A DNA stretch of 64,000 nt, taken from the NCBI GenBank assembly GCA_964521715.1, contig CAZFSS010000018.1:1-64000 (forward strand), in the 5' to 3' direction. Source of the DNA: DAOVRD01 sp964521715. Its GTDB lineage: Bacteria; Planctomycetota; Brocadiia; SM23-32. Under the pieces are notes generated by a model. The model was not told the DNA's origin and did not search any database. It saw only the letters and a list, made by a program, of their open reading frames with translations. This document shows positions 51,413-60,359 of the stretch, piece after piece. The stretch's first letter is position 1. Every line of letters begins with the position of its first letter. The translations under genes were made by a program, and so were the position numbers.

Positions 51413-53113
51413 ATGTTAGGTGAGAGCCGTGTCAATGCTGGGAGGGACCGCTGGGCGCAAGCCCTTGCGCTCGCAGGCTGCGTGGGGCTGGCGATGCTCT
51501 TCGGGCTTCTGCGATGCCCGGCTGCGTCCGCCGAGCAGGGAGGCGGCGGCGATGGGCTTCGCCGTGGAGGCGCAACCGAGAAGAGGGACATATTCGGAGG
51601 GACCAGACTCCACTGGGCTGCAGACCGGGGTGACCTGAGCCTGGTGCGCAGGCTGATAGACGCCGGAGCCGACGTCAATGCGCGCCAGATAGGGACCGGT
51701 TACACCCCCCTGGAGTTGGCAGCTGCCGCGGGCCGCGTGGAGGTGGTTCGGCTGCTTCTCGACCACGGGGCCGACGTGAACGCAACGGACGAATCGGGGT
51801 CTACCGCGCTCCACGTTTCCGTCGGGCACGACTGGCCGCAAGTCACCGAAGTGCTGCTCCGCCATGGAGCATCCCCTAATGTGGCGAGCAAGCGAGGCTA
51901 TACGGCGTTGCACATCGCTGTCAGGACAAACGCCGGCATCGCAATGCTTCTCCTCGAGGCTGGGGCTGACCCCAAGGTGACGAACAGCCTCGGGGAGACG
52001 GCTGTGCATCTGGCGATCGCTGATCGCAAGCTAATGGGCGAACTCGTCCGCCGGGGCGTGGACGTCAACGCGCGGGACGGCAACGGATGGACGGCTCTGC
52101 ACCGGTCTGTGGCCGCGGGTCACCTGCTAACGGCGCGCATTCTGCTGGGTGAGGGGGCTGAGCATGACGTCCACACGGCTGCGGGGATGGGTGATCTGCC
52201 AGTGCTCACAGGCTTCATCGCCGATGACCCCCAGGTTGTGGAGGCGCGGGGAAAGGCTGGCGAAACGCCAGCCCACTTTGCCGCTCAATTCGGACGCACC
52301 GAGTGCCTTCGGTTTCTGCTGGAGTCCGGCGCTGAAGTTGACTCCAGGGACGAACTCTCCACGACGCCTTTGCACCTGGCCACTATGTTCGGACACGTGG
52401 CTTGCGCCGAGGCGCTGCTGGCAGCTGGAGCAGATCCAAACCTGCGGTACACCTTGGGTCGGACAAGCCTGTTCGAAGCCGCGGAGGACGGGAACCTGAA
52501 CGTTGTTAGGCTCCTGCTTGACGCTGGCGCGAGCGTCAATTTGGCGGATAAGGAGGGCCGCTCTCCCCTGCAGATCGCGGACATGAAGGGACACGAAGAC
52601 GTTGCCCGGTTCCTCCTTGAACACGGGGCAAAGCACAACGTGTACACGGCCGCACGGTGGGGCGACGTGAAGGCTCTGAGAAAACTGCTCGAGCAGGACC
52701 CGAATCAGGTCAATTCGCGTGACACCTTCGGCTCAACGCCGCTTCACTGGGGCGCGCTCGGAGGCCGTGAGGAAGCGTTGGAGTTCCTGCTCGAACGGGG
52801 GGCGCAGGTGAACGTAGCGAATCACGCCTGGGAGACTCCGCTCCATCGGGCGGCCAGGGAAGGACACGTCGACGTAGTGAAGATGCTCCTTGACGCAGGG
52901 GCCAGGACAGACACGTTCAGCAAGAGTGTGGCCCGGACGCCACTTGGTCTTGCTGTGCTCGAGGGCCATCGGGAGGTCGTCGAGCTTCTGCTGGCCCGTG
53001 GGGCAGATCCGAGTCTCAAGAGGGGGGGCGCTGAGTCGCCGCTGGACATCGCTATCCGTTGTCGGTACCGAGACATCGCCGGACTGCTCAGGCAGCATGG
53101 CGCCACAAAGTAG
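51413..53113 (+). CDS. exported ankyrin-repeat protein
   Basis: This 566-residue protein has an N-terminal hydrophobic segment (ALALAGCVGLAMLFGLL) that should act as a signal or anchor, a short Gly-rich linker, then at least a dozen ankyrin repeats to the end (for example TPLHWGALGGREEALEFLLE and TPLGLAVLEGHREVVELLLA). Two repeats have an HDVHTAAGMGDLPVL-type insertion that marks internal duplication. Ankyrin arrays bind proteins; the partner is unknown. A TATACT -10 box is at 51358-51363 and a GGGAGGGGG SD precedes the ATG. Codon use is less GC-rich than in the flanking glycosidases. Confidence 0.88.
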   Translation: MLGESRVNAGRDRWAQALALAGCVGLAMLFGLLRCPAASAEQGGGGDGLRRGGATEKRDIFGGTRLHWAADRGDLSLVRRLIDAGADVNARQIGTGYTPLELAAAAGRVEVVRLLLDHGADVNATDESGSTALHVSVGHDWPQVTEVLLRHGASPNVASKRGYTALHIAVRTNAGIAMLLLEAGADPKVTNSLGETAVHLAIADRKLMGELVRRGVDVNARDGNGWTALHRSVAAGHLLTARILLGEGAEHDVHTAAGMGDLPVLTGFIADDPQVVEARGKAGETPAHFAAQFGRTECLRFLLESGAEVDSRDELSTTPLHLATMFGHVACAEALLAAGADPNLRYTLGRTSLFEAAEDGNLNVVRLLLDAGASVNLADKEGRSPLQIADMKGHEDVARFLLEHGAKHNVYTAARWGDVKALRKLLEQDPNQVNSRDTFGSTPLHWGALGGREEALEFLLERGAQVNVANHAWETPLHRAAREGHVDVVKMLLDAGARTDTFSKSVARTPLGLAVLEGHREVVELLLARGADPSLKRGGAESPLDIAIRCRYRDIAGLLRQHGATK

Positions 53114-53233
53114 GAGTTGAGCGGACGCATGCAGGTTGATTGTGCCATGCGCTGGGAGGCTCCGCACGACGCGGGGCGCGCAGCGCGGCAGCAGGCGTGA
53201 TCCCCAGGAGCAGAGAAGACAGGAGCGGAGCCC

Positions 53234-54868
53234 GTGGACAGCGCCGGGACAGGGCGCCAGCCGGCTGACCTGGTCCGCGTCGCCGTGCCCGAAGACGCAG
53301 GGCGCGTGCTGCGCAACGCCGCTGTGCTCCTGGGCAGGCAGATCTCGGAGCGCTGCGGCGCAGAGGTTGTCCCGGCCGGCGAAGCGCCCGTGAAGCTGGA
53401 ACTGGCCGTCGAGCCCGGCATCGGCGCCGAGGGGTTCTGCATCGCCGACGGGCCGAAGGGGACCGTCCGCATCGCCGGGGGCGACGAGCGCGGCGTGCTC
53501 TACGGCGTCGGCAAGTTCCTCCGCACTTGCTCCTACCGGGGCGGGTTCACGTCCGGCGCGTGGCGCGGCAGGTCGGCGCCGCAGTGCCCGGTCCGCGCCA
53601 TCTACCTGGCCACGCACTTCAACAACTTCTATGAGGCCGCACCGCCTGCGGAGGTCGAGCGCTACGTCGAGGACCTCGCGCTCTGGGGCTACAACACCAT
53701 AGTCATCCACTTCCCGACCTGGCAGTTCGACGGCCCGTCCGACGCGGGAGCGCAAGCCTGGCTCGGGCGCTTCAAGGCCCTGCTCGCCCACGCGAAGCAG
53801 CACGGCCTGGGCGTCGGCCTGCTCCAGGCGCCGAACCAGGGCTACCGGACGGCGCCGGCCGAGCTGCGGGGCGTGAAGGTGCCGGGCCACCGCCGGGGCA
53901 ACTTCGGAGTGAACCTGTGCGCGAGCCGACCCCGGGCGAGGCAGGCTCTGATGCGCACGTATAACGAGCTCCTCGACGAGTTCAAGGAGATCGGCCTCGA
54001 CTTCCTCGGGCTCTGGCCGTACGACGAAGGCGGCTGCGCCTGCGAGCGGTGCTGGCCCTGGGGGGCGCGCGGATTCCTCGGCATCTCAAGAGAGCTGGTT
54101 GCGCTGGCGCGGGCGAAGTTCAGCGGCTGCAAGACCATCCTCTCAACCTGGTGCTTCGAGAACGAGGACGACCGCAACCCGGACGGGGAGTGGGCGGGGC
54201 TCGCCCGCGCAATGGCCGAGGACCGGAGCTGGGTCGACTACGTCATGGCGGACGGGCACGGCGATTACTTCCCGAAGTACGTGCTCGAGAAGGGCGTGCC
54301 CGGGGACCTGCCGCTGCTGAACTTCCCGGAGATCAGCATGTTCGGGATGAGCCCCTGGGGCGGCTACGGAGCGAACCCCGCCCCGGCCCATTTCCAGGCG
54401 CTCTGGAACCGGATCAGCGACAAGGCGGCCGGCGGCGCCCCGTACTCCGAAGGCATCTATGAAGACCTGAACAAGGCCGTCTGGGCGCAGTTCTACTGGG
54501 GCCGGGCACGCGAGGCGGAGGACACGGTGAGGGAGTATCTGGCCTACGAGTTCTCGCCGGACGGCGCGGAGGAGCTGCTGCAAGTCGTCCGGATCTTCGA
54601 GGACAACCACGAGCGCACCCGCATAGACCCGGACGCGCTGGAGGCGTTCGACATCGTCGAGAGCGTCGACGAGAGCCTGACGCCGCCGGCCCGCAGGAGC
54701 TGGCGATGGCGCGCCTTCTACCTGCGCGCCCTGATCGACCGCGAGATGTTCCGCAACCAGGGCAGGCTCGAGGGCGAGGTGCTCAAGGATGCCTTTGCGG
54801 AACTGACGCGGATCTACTACGCTCAGAGCGCTGGCCCGATGCCGCTCAAGCCGCCGGAGGTGAAGTGA
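53234..54868 (+). CDS. putative glycoside hydrolase with GH20b/GH67-like layout
   Basis: This 544-residue protein has an N-terminal domain (about 10-100) like the GH20b/GH67 N-domain, with the GVLYGVGKFLR motif that normally precedes a TIM barrel. The barrel follows: LWGYNTIVIHFP, LGVGLLQAPNQGY, DFLGLWPYDEGGCACERCW and NLPLLNFPEIS-like strands (LPLLNFPEISM). YDEGGCACERC resembles the acidic strand end of hexosaminidase/glucuronidase relatives. There is no signal peptide. The GTG at 53234 follows AGGAG by eight bases. The family number is uncertain. Confidence 0.6.
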   Translation: MDSAGTGRQPADLVRVAVPEDAGRVLRNAAVLLGRQISERCGAEVVPAGEAPVKLELAVEPGIGAEGFCIADGPKGTVRIAGGDERGVLYGVGKFLRTCSYRGGFTSGAWRGRSAPQCPVRAIYLATHFNNFYEAAPPAEVERYVEDLALWGYNTIVIHFPTWQFDGPSDAGAQAWLGRFKALLAHAKQHGLGVGLLQAPNQGYRTAPAELRGVKVPGHRRGNFGVNLCASRPRARQALMRTYNELLDEFKEIGLDFLGLWPYDEGGCACERCWPWGARGFLGISRELVALARAKFSGCKTILSTWCFENEDDRNPDGEWAGLARAMAEDRSWVDYVMADGHGDYFPKYVLEKGVPGDLPLLNFPEISMFGMSPWGGYGANPAPAHFQALWNRISDKAAGGAPYSEGIYEDLNKAVWAQFYWGRAREAEDTVREYLAYEFSPDGAEELLQVVRIFEDNHERTRIDPDALEAFDIVESVDESLTPPARRSWRWRAFYLRALIDREMFRNQGRLEGEVLKDAFAELTRIYYAQSAGPMPLKPPEVK

Positions 54869-54939
54869 CGGATCGGCGGCACGCACCGCCTGCGCGGCAC
54901 CCGGGCGCCGGATCCACGCGTCCCTTAGAGAGGCAACAC

Positions 54940-56025
54940 ATGGCCTACCGATCAAGAGAGCGGATTGCCCGTGTCCTGGCTCACAAGGAAGCCGACCGCG
55001 TCCCCTTCGACGCCGTCTCGTTCCCGTCCGGCCAGCTGCGCGATTGCTTCGACGACCTGGGGCTCGGCGAGGACGAGAGGGAGTGCTTCACGCGGGGCGA
55101 CTTCCAGTACCTCATGTTCGACCTGGAGGTGGACCGCAGCCGCTTCGCCCCCTACCTGCCGGGCCTGCCCGACGAGGCGGAGGTGACGCCCTTCGGCGTC
55201 GGCGAGCTGCCCCTCAGGTCCGTCGACGGCTACGTGGCGGGCAACAAGCTCTACTACCCCCTGGCCTCCGTCGACACGGTGAAGGGGCTGGAAGGCTTCC
55301 CCTTCCCCGACGTGACCGCCGAGCAATGCCACGCGCACCTGGACGAGGCCGTGCGGACGGCCAAACGCGACGGGTTCACGGTCGTCGGCCAGATGTCGCA
55401 GACGGTGCTGGAGACGGCTTACAGCATGCGGGGCATCGACCGGCTCTTCATCGACTTCTACGAGCGGCCCCGCTACGTTCGGGCGCTATTCGAAGCGCTC
55501 ACCGAGCGCCGATGCTTCCAGGCGCGGCGCTTCGCGCGGGCCGGGGTGGACGTGCTGCGCATCGGCGACGACATCGCCACGCAGAAGGGCCTGATGGTGG
55601 GGCCGCGGACTTACCGCGAATGGATCAAGCCCTGCCACACGCGCGTGGTGGCCGCGGCCCGCGAGGTCAACCCGGACATCTACGTGCTCTACCACAGCGA
55701 CGGCGCGCTCACCGACCTGCTGCCCGACCTGATCGAGGTGGGCGTGACGGCCATCAACCCCTGCCAGCCCGAGGCGATGCCGCCGGCCGAAGTCAAGCAG
55801 CTCTTCGGCGACCGCCTGACGCTCTGGGGCTGCAGCGCCACCCAGAGCATCTACGCCCACGGCAGCCGGCAGGACGTGGTGGCCTACCTGCACATGCTGA
55901 TGCGCGAGGTGGCGCCGGGCGGCGGGCTGGTCGTGCAGTTCTACAACATGCTGCTCACGCCCCGCGTGCTGGACAACCTGCGGCAGTTCGTCGAGTCCTT
56001 CTACGACCTGGCCTGGTACCGCTAG
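54940..56025 (+). CDS. URO-D superfamily protein (methyltransferase-like)
   Basis: This 361-residue protein opens RSRERIARVLAHKEADRVP, the hallmark of the URO-D/MtaA-like group. Where cobalamin methyltransferases have HxCG, this protein has YHSDGALTDLLPDLIE, with Asp instead of Cys, and NPCQPEA supplies a downstream Cys. It might bind zinc differently or act on a non-corrinoid substrate. It follows the GH20/67-like gene after 71 bases and is probably co-transcribed with it. Confidence 0.78.
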   Translation: MAYRSRERIARVLAHKEADRVPFDAVSFPSGQLRDCFDDLGLGEDERECFTRGDFQYLMFDLEVDRSRFAPYLPGLPDEAEVTPFGVGELPLRSVDGYVAGNKLYYPLASVDTVKGLEGFPFPDVTAEQCHAHLDEAVRTAKRDGFTVVGQMSQTVLETAYSMRGIDRLFIDFYERPRYVRALFEALTERRCFQARRFARAGVDVLRIGDDIATQKGLMVGPRTYREWIKPCHTRVVAAAREVNPDIYVLYHSDGALTDLLPDLIEVGVTAINPCQPEAMPPAEVKQLFGDRLTLWGCSATQSIYAHGSRQDVVAYLHMLMREVAPGGGLVVQFYNMLLTPRVLDNLRQFVESFYDLAWYR

Positions 56026-56035
56026 CGCACGTTCC

Positions 56036-56081
56036 CTACTCCTGCTCGTGCTCCTGCTCTTACTCGTGCTCTTGCTCTTCC
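56036..56081. repeat. degenerate hexamer tandem array
   Basis: The array reads as 6-bp units CTCCTG, CTCGTG, CTCCTG, CTCTTA, CTCGTG, CTCTTG, CTCTTC directly after the URO-D stop. The complement has the GAGCAV/GAGTAV form seen at 532-554. Only positions 4-6 of the unit vary. Confidence 0.75.
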
Positions 56082-56111
56082 GTAAGTCGCCTTATGCAGT
56101 CACTGTATGGC

Positions 56112-56140
56112 TTGACCAAGGCCGGAGCCCGGCATATACT
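56112..56140 (+). promoter_or_regulatory. strong sigma70-like promoter of a two-gene unit
   Basis: TTGACC (56112-56117) and TATACT (56135-56140) are 17 bases apart. The first start codon with an SD lies 84 bases downstream. Confidence 0.6.
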
Positions 56141-56223
56141 GCGGGGAGGCCGGGGAGTTGTTGCAGGCCCGCGGGGCACTGCCGGGAAGCGAGCTGCGCA
56201 CGCGCCCGGGCTGGAGGTGACCG

Positions 56224-56331
56224 ATGGAGGCGCGTGGGACGTGCCCGAGATGCGGCAGGACGTTGCCCTCTTTCCTGTGGCCGCGCAACCGGGTCTGGCT
56301 GGGCCTGTGGAGGGGGTGTGGGGTCAGGTGA
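56224..56331 (+). CDS. tiny zinc-knuckle protein (35 aa)
   Basis: GGAGG lies six bases before an ATG that opens a 35-codon frame with one CPRC knuckle (residues 7-10), a run of Trp and Arg residues and a late Cys. It looks like a truncated zinc-ribbon N-terminus of the kind seen in three other proteins here. It may be a genuine microprotein, a leader for the next gene, or a remnant. Confidence 0.4.
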   Translation: MEARGTCPRCGRTLPSFLWPRNRVWLGLWRGCGVR

Positions 56332-56419
56332 CACGCACTGGCAGCCGTAGGGGCGGGGCCTGCGGGCGCTGAGATCGGCCGTGCCTGGTCTTGCCCCGTG
56401 GAATGCGGAGTAACTGCAG

Positions 56420-57004
56420 ATGAAGCTCAATCTCAGAGCGCTGGCGCCGGGCTTCGTTGGGAACCGGTGGGCGCGTGCCACCTTCTTGGGCGTCCTGGTC
56501 ACCGAGATGTCCATCATCCTTCTGGCTCCGCCGTTCAGATACCTGTTCTTCGTCATCCCGAACGCGGGGCCCTTCATCTGCCTCGTTCTGCTGGCATGGC
56601 CGCTGGCTGTCGTCGTCACGCTGTGGGGCCGACGCACTGGTGTCACGGCGTTCCTCTGTGCGGCCTGCGCCGCTGTGTGCTTGTTGCCCGTGGTCGTCAT
56701 GCCTGGCTACGCAATAGCCCAGCACTGGGAGAAAGAACGGCTGCACCGGAACATGCGGTTGGTGGAGTCCCTCGCCGAGGCCATCGAGCACTACCGGTTG
56801 GCGCATGGGGCTCTGCCGGACGATAGCTTGCTGTCCGCCGAGGAGCTGGAGAAGCTCGGCTTCGACTGCCACGACGTGCCCGGCGTGATATACGAGGTGT
56901 ACAAGTGGGAGCAAGAGCGGGGTGTGTTCCATCTGGAGTTCGCCCACCACTTCGACGTATGGGGATTTGACTCCGAGACTCGTGCCTGGCGTATAGTGGA
57001 CTGA
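56420..57004 (+). CDS. membrane protein of unknown function with extracytoplasmic domain
   Basis: This 194-residue protein has three hydrophobic segments in its first 110 residues (MSIILLAPPFRYLFFVI, FICLVLLAWPLAVVVTLW and AACAAVCLLPVVVMPGYA) and a soluble C-terminal half. The stretch LAEAIEHYRLAHGALPDD resembles the helix-turn of type II secretion pseudopilins, but the N-terminal methylation motif is absent. It ends in beta-rich sequence (HFDVWGFDSETRAWRI). Shares a promoter with the tiny zinc-knuckle gene. Confidence 0.6.
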   Translation: MKLNLRALAPGFVGNRWARATFLGVLVTEMSIILLAPPFRYLFFVIPNAGPFICLVLLAWPLAVVVTLWGRRTGVTAFLCAACAAVCLLPVVVMPGYAIAQHWEKERLHRNMRLVESLAEAIEHYRLAHGALPDDSLLSAEELEKLGFDCHDVPGVIYEVYKWEQERGVFHLEFAHHFDVWGFDSETRAWRIVD

Positions 57005-57085
57005 CGGTCCGGCCTCGGCCTTTCGCAGGCCGGGCCCTGGCCCCCACGGCCGCCACCGAAACCGACTGAAAAGAGAGAGGCCCGC

Positions 57086-58339
57086 ATGAGCGTCAGCGAA
57101 GGGGATAAGGCAATCCTTCGGGAACTGGCCGAGCAGCAGGCGGAGATCGCCGCCCTGCCGGCACATCGGGAGACAGCCGCGCAGTGGAGCCGCCTGAACG
57201 GCCTCCGGCGCGGCCGGCCCCTCGTCTACATCGACGAGATCCCCTGGCACGAGATGGACGTGAACGGGGAGCTCGCGCTCCGCACGAGCGATCCCACCTG
57301 CCGCGGGATCGAGGAGCGCATCCGCCGCACGCTCTACCGCTGGCGCCACATGCCGGCCGACATGGTGGTCGAGGACCGCCTCTACTCGCACCTGTCCGTG
57401 AGCAACACGGACCTGGGCGTCAACGCCGTGGTCGACGTGCTCCGCACGGACGAGCGGAGCGACGTCATGTCCCACCGCTACCACAATCAGATCAAGGACG
57501 AGTCCGACGTCGCGAAGATCCACGCGCCGCAGGTCATCTACGACGCAGAGGCCAGCGAGCGCCGCTACGAGCTGATGCGGGACGTCTTCGACGGCATCAT
57601 CCGCGTCGAGAAGCGCGGCGTCATGGGCCGGGCCTTCTGCCCGTGCGACATGCTGGCCGAGAGGTGGGACCCTCAGCAGTTCCTGCTGGACCTGGCCCTG
57701 AGGCCCGGCCTCGTCCACGCCGCGATGGAGAAGATGACCGAGGCGTGCATGGGCTGGCTGGCGCAGTGGGAGGAGATGAGCCTGCTCGCCCTGAACAACT
57801 GCAACGTGCGCGTGGGGACGGGCGGGCTCGGCTATTCGGACGAGCTGCCGGGCGAGGGCTTCGATCCCGCGCACGTGCGCCCGGCCGACCAGTGGGGGCT
57901 GGCCATGGCGCAGATATTCTCCGAGGTCTCCCCCGCCATGCACGCGGACATCGCCCTGCGCTACGAGCGGCGCTGGCTGGAGATGTTCGGCCTCGCCTAC
58001 TACGGCTGCTGCGAGCCCCTGCACCTGAAGATAGACATCATTGCGGAGGCCATCCCGAACCTGCGCAAGATCTCCGTGAGCCCGCGCGCCGACGTAGCGG
58101 TCGCCGCCGACAGGATAGGCGAGCGCTACGTCCTATCCCTCAAGCCCAACCCGGCCGTCTTCGGCTGGGGCGCGTGGCGGCCGGAGCTCGCCCGCAAGGA
58201 ACTGCGCGAATCGCTCCAGAAGGCGCGCGGCTGCGTGGTCGAGGTGATCATGAAGGACATCAGCACCGTCTGCTACGCGCCTGAGCGCCTGTGGGAGTGG
58301 GCCCGGATCGCCGCAGAGGAGACGGCGGCCGCGGCCTGA
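57086..58339 (+). CDS. URO-D superfamily protein, YGCCEP subgroup
   Basis: This 417-residue protein belongs to a longer branch of the URO-D-like fold. It has a helical N-extension and GLRRGRPLVYIDEIPWHEM where others have the ERI..VL.HK opening. The metal region is AYYGCCEPLH (about residues 308-317), with two adjacent Cys; ISVSPRADV and SLKPNP are other conserved barrel ends. Relatives are annotated as corrinoid-dependent methyltransferases without direct proof. It stands alone, convergent with the catabolic operon on the other strand. Confidence 0.7.
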   Translation: MSVSEGDKAILRELAEQQAEIAALPAHRETAAQWSRLNGLRRGRPLVYIDEIPWHEMDVNGELALRTSDPTCRGIEERIRRTLYRWRHMPADMVVEDRLYSHLSVSNTDLGVNAVVDVLRTDERSDVMSHRYHNQIKDESDVAKIHAPQVIYDAEASERRYELMRDVFDGIIRVEKRGVMGRAFCPCDMLAERWDPQQFLLDLALRPGLVHAAMEKMTEACMGWLAQWEEMSLLALNNCNVRVGTGGLGYSDELPGEGFDPAHVRPADQWGLAMAQIFSEVSPAMHADIALRYERRWLEMFGLAYYGCCEPLHLKIDIIAEAIPNLRKISVSPRADVAVAADRIGERYVLSLKPNPAVFGWGAWRPELARKELRESLQKARGCVVEVIMKDISTVCYAPERLWEWARIAAEETAAAA

Positions 58340-58402
58340 CACGGTCCGTGGGGCCGCATCCGCCGGCGTGTGCAGCGGCTGAAGAAGCCGCGGGCGACGC
58401 GG

Positions 58403-59488
58403 TCACGCCCGGCAGTCGAGGATGACCTTGATCGCGCCCGTGCGGGCCTTATCGCTGGCCGTCTCGAAGGCCGCCACGCCGTCCGTCAGCGGGAAGCGAT
58501 GGGTGATGAGCGGCTCCACCCTCACCGCCCCCGAGCCTACCAGCTCGATGGCGCGCGGGAAGTCACTGTAGAGCGAGTTCGCCGAGGTCTTGATGGCCCG
58601 CTCGCGCGCGAGCATCAGCGCGGGGAACCGGATCTCCTCCCCCTGGGCCGCCAGCAACACCAGGACGCCTCCCGTCGCCAGAACGGCAAGGCCCTCGTTG
58701 ATCGTCTCGTGCGATCCCACGGTGTCGAAGACGCGGTCGACCCCCGTGCCGCCGGTCTCCCGCTCCACCAGCTCGGACAGCCTCCCGCCGCCATGGCCGA
58801 CGTTGACGGCGCGGTCAACGCCCACCTGCCGCGCGACGGCCAGGTTCGGCTCGGCCAGGTCGGTGATGAACGTGGTGACGGCGCCATAGACCTTCGAGAT
58901 CTGGGCGATCAGCAGCCCGATGGGCCCGGCGCCGATGACGGCGACCCTGTGTAGGGGCTCCGGCCGGCCGACGTCGACGGCGTGCAGCGACGCGACGAGG
59001 GGGTCCAGGAAGACGGCCTGCTCGTCTGTCATGCCCTCGGGCAGCTCGTAGACCTGGCCGGCGAAGGCGGGGCAGCGCTGCGCCATGCCGCCGGGATAGA
59101 GGTCCATCTCGCCCCAGCCCTGCCCGTGCCCGAGGTGCTTCGTCTGCACGCACAGGTTCTCCCGCCCCGCCCTGCAGTGGGGGCAGCGTCCGCACGCGAG
59201 GAACGTGTTGACGCCCACGCGCTTGCCTACCAGCAACGCGTCGCATGGATCGTGCGCGTCCGCCACGGTGCCGACGAACTCGTGCCCCAGTATGATGTTG
59301 GGTGGGTTGGGGACGTCCCTGCCGAGCGTGTGCCTTGCCCAGGGGTTCTGCCCGTGCAGGTAGCGCACGTCGCTCCCGCAGATGCCGCACTTGTGCACTT
59401 CCACGACGACCTGCCCCGGGCCCGGGGCGGGCTCGGCCACGTCCATGAGCGCGAGGTCGCCGGGGGACTTGAGGACGAGGGCTTTCAT
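58403..59488 (-). CDS. zinc-containing alcohol/polyol dehydrogenase (MDR family)
   Basis: This 361-residue protein has the catalytic zinc Cys in HKCGICGSD, His/Glu in LGHEFVG, the structural zinc set CGRCPHCRAGRENLC, and a Rossmann motif VAVIGAGPIGLLIAQ (about 183-197). It is closest in layout to sorbitol, idonate or threonine dehydrogenases. It oxidises a secondary alcohol of a sugar or polyol with NAD(P). It is the last gene of a five-gene minus-strand cluster, 103 bases after the amidohydrolase gene. SD GGAGG precedes the ATG. Confidence 0.9.
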   Translation of the reverse strand: MKALVLKSPGDLALMDVAEPAPGPGQVVVEVHKCGICGSDVRYLHGQNPWARHTLGRDVPNPPNIILGHEFVGTVADAHDPCDALLVGKRVGVNTFLACGRCPHCRAGRENLCVQTKHLGHGQGWGEMDLYPGGMAQRCPAFAGQVYELPEGMTDEQAVFLDPLVASLHAVDVGRPEPLHRVAVIGAGPIGLLIAQISKVYGAVTTFITDLAEPNLAVARQVGVDRAVNVGHGGGRLSELVERETGGTGVDRVFDTVGSHETINEGLAVLATGGVLVLLAAQGEEIRFPALMLARERAIKTSANSLYSDFPRAIELVGSGAVRVEPLITHRFPLTDGVAAFETASDKARTGAIKVILDCRA

Positions 59489-59591
59489 GCGGGGTCCTCC
59501 GTTCGGCGCCGGCTCCGAGCGACGGTGCTGCCGGCAGGCCGATGCGCGACGCAGGCGGCTCTCGACCTCGCGTCCGGCCGGGCCGCCCCGG

Positions 59592-60359
59592 TCACGGGAC
59601 GCCGACCTCCAGCCCGAGCAGCGCCGCGGCGTTGCGCCAGAGGATCTTCTCCATGTCCGCGTCGCCGAGCTTCGCGCCGAGCACGCGCCCGATCTGCGGG
59701 GCGTAGTCGCGGCCCGGGTAGTCGGACCCGTACACGAGGCGCTCCGCCCCCAGGTGTCGGACCGCGTACTCGATCATCTCGGAGTCGTACCATCCGCCCG
59801 ACGTGTCCACCCAGACGTTCGGCAGATCCTCGACGTCCTGCACGCCCCGCCGGTTCACGCCGGTCAGGTGCGCCATGATGATGCGCGTGTCCGGATGGCG
59901 ACGGGCCAGATGGGCGATGTCCGAGGCATCGGACTCGTTATCGAAGAACTCGACGACCTTATACCACGCGTGGAACACGATGGGGATGCCGAGCTCTGCG
60001 GCCACCTCGGCGATGGGGTCGACGGCCTCATTCCGGGCGTTCACCTCGAGGCCCTGCTTGATGGCCACCATGCCGGCCTCCGCGCATCGCTTCGCTTCCT
60101 CCCGAATGGAGGCCCGGCCGTGGTCCGCGCTCAGGTACATGGCGCCGAGGAAGAAGTCCCCGTCCTCCTCCATCAGCCGCAGCGTGCAGTCGTTACGGCG
60201 GCGCAGCTCTTCCGGCGAGAGGCCGGGGCCGCTCGTCAGCAGCAGCACCTTGTCGATCCCGCTCTGGCGGGCGAGCGCTTTGGTCCGCTCGATCTCGTAG
60301 TCGGGGCGCTTGTCGGGATCGGTCCACCGATGGTGCACGTGGGTGTCGATGGCGTTCAT
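59592..60359 (-). CDS. TIM-barrel amidohydrolase (ACMSD-type)
   Basis: This 255-residue protein belongs to the amidohydrolase-2 group. Metal ligands are HxH in DTHVHHRW (residues 5-8), His in VFHAWY, His in MAHLTG and the late Asp in YGSDYPGRD. It hydrolyses or decarboxylates lactones, amides or carboxylates. Its ATG overlaps the stop of the preceding gene by four bases, so translation is coupled; an SD (GGGAGG) lies inside the upstream gene. The frame is open far upstream but the start is clear. Confidence 0.85.
   Translation of the reverse strand: MNAIDTHVHHRWTDPDKRPDYEIERTKALARQSGIDKVLLLTSGPGLSPEELRRRNDCTLRLMEEDGDFFLGAMYLSADHGRASIREEAKRCAEAGMVAIKQGLEVNARNEAVDPIAEVAAELGIPIVFHAWYKVVEFFDNESDASDIAHLARRHPDTRIIMAHLTGVNRRGVQDVEDLPNVWVDTSGGWYDSEMIEYAVRHLGAERLVYGSDYPGRDYAPQIGRVLGAKLGDADMEKILWRNAAALLGLEVGVP

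Noticed and set aside
56324..58024. 566-codon minus-strand open frame
   Set aside because: Spans the complement of two supported genes with no recognisable domain and no start signal.
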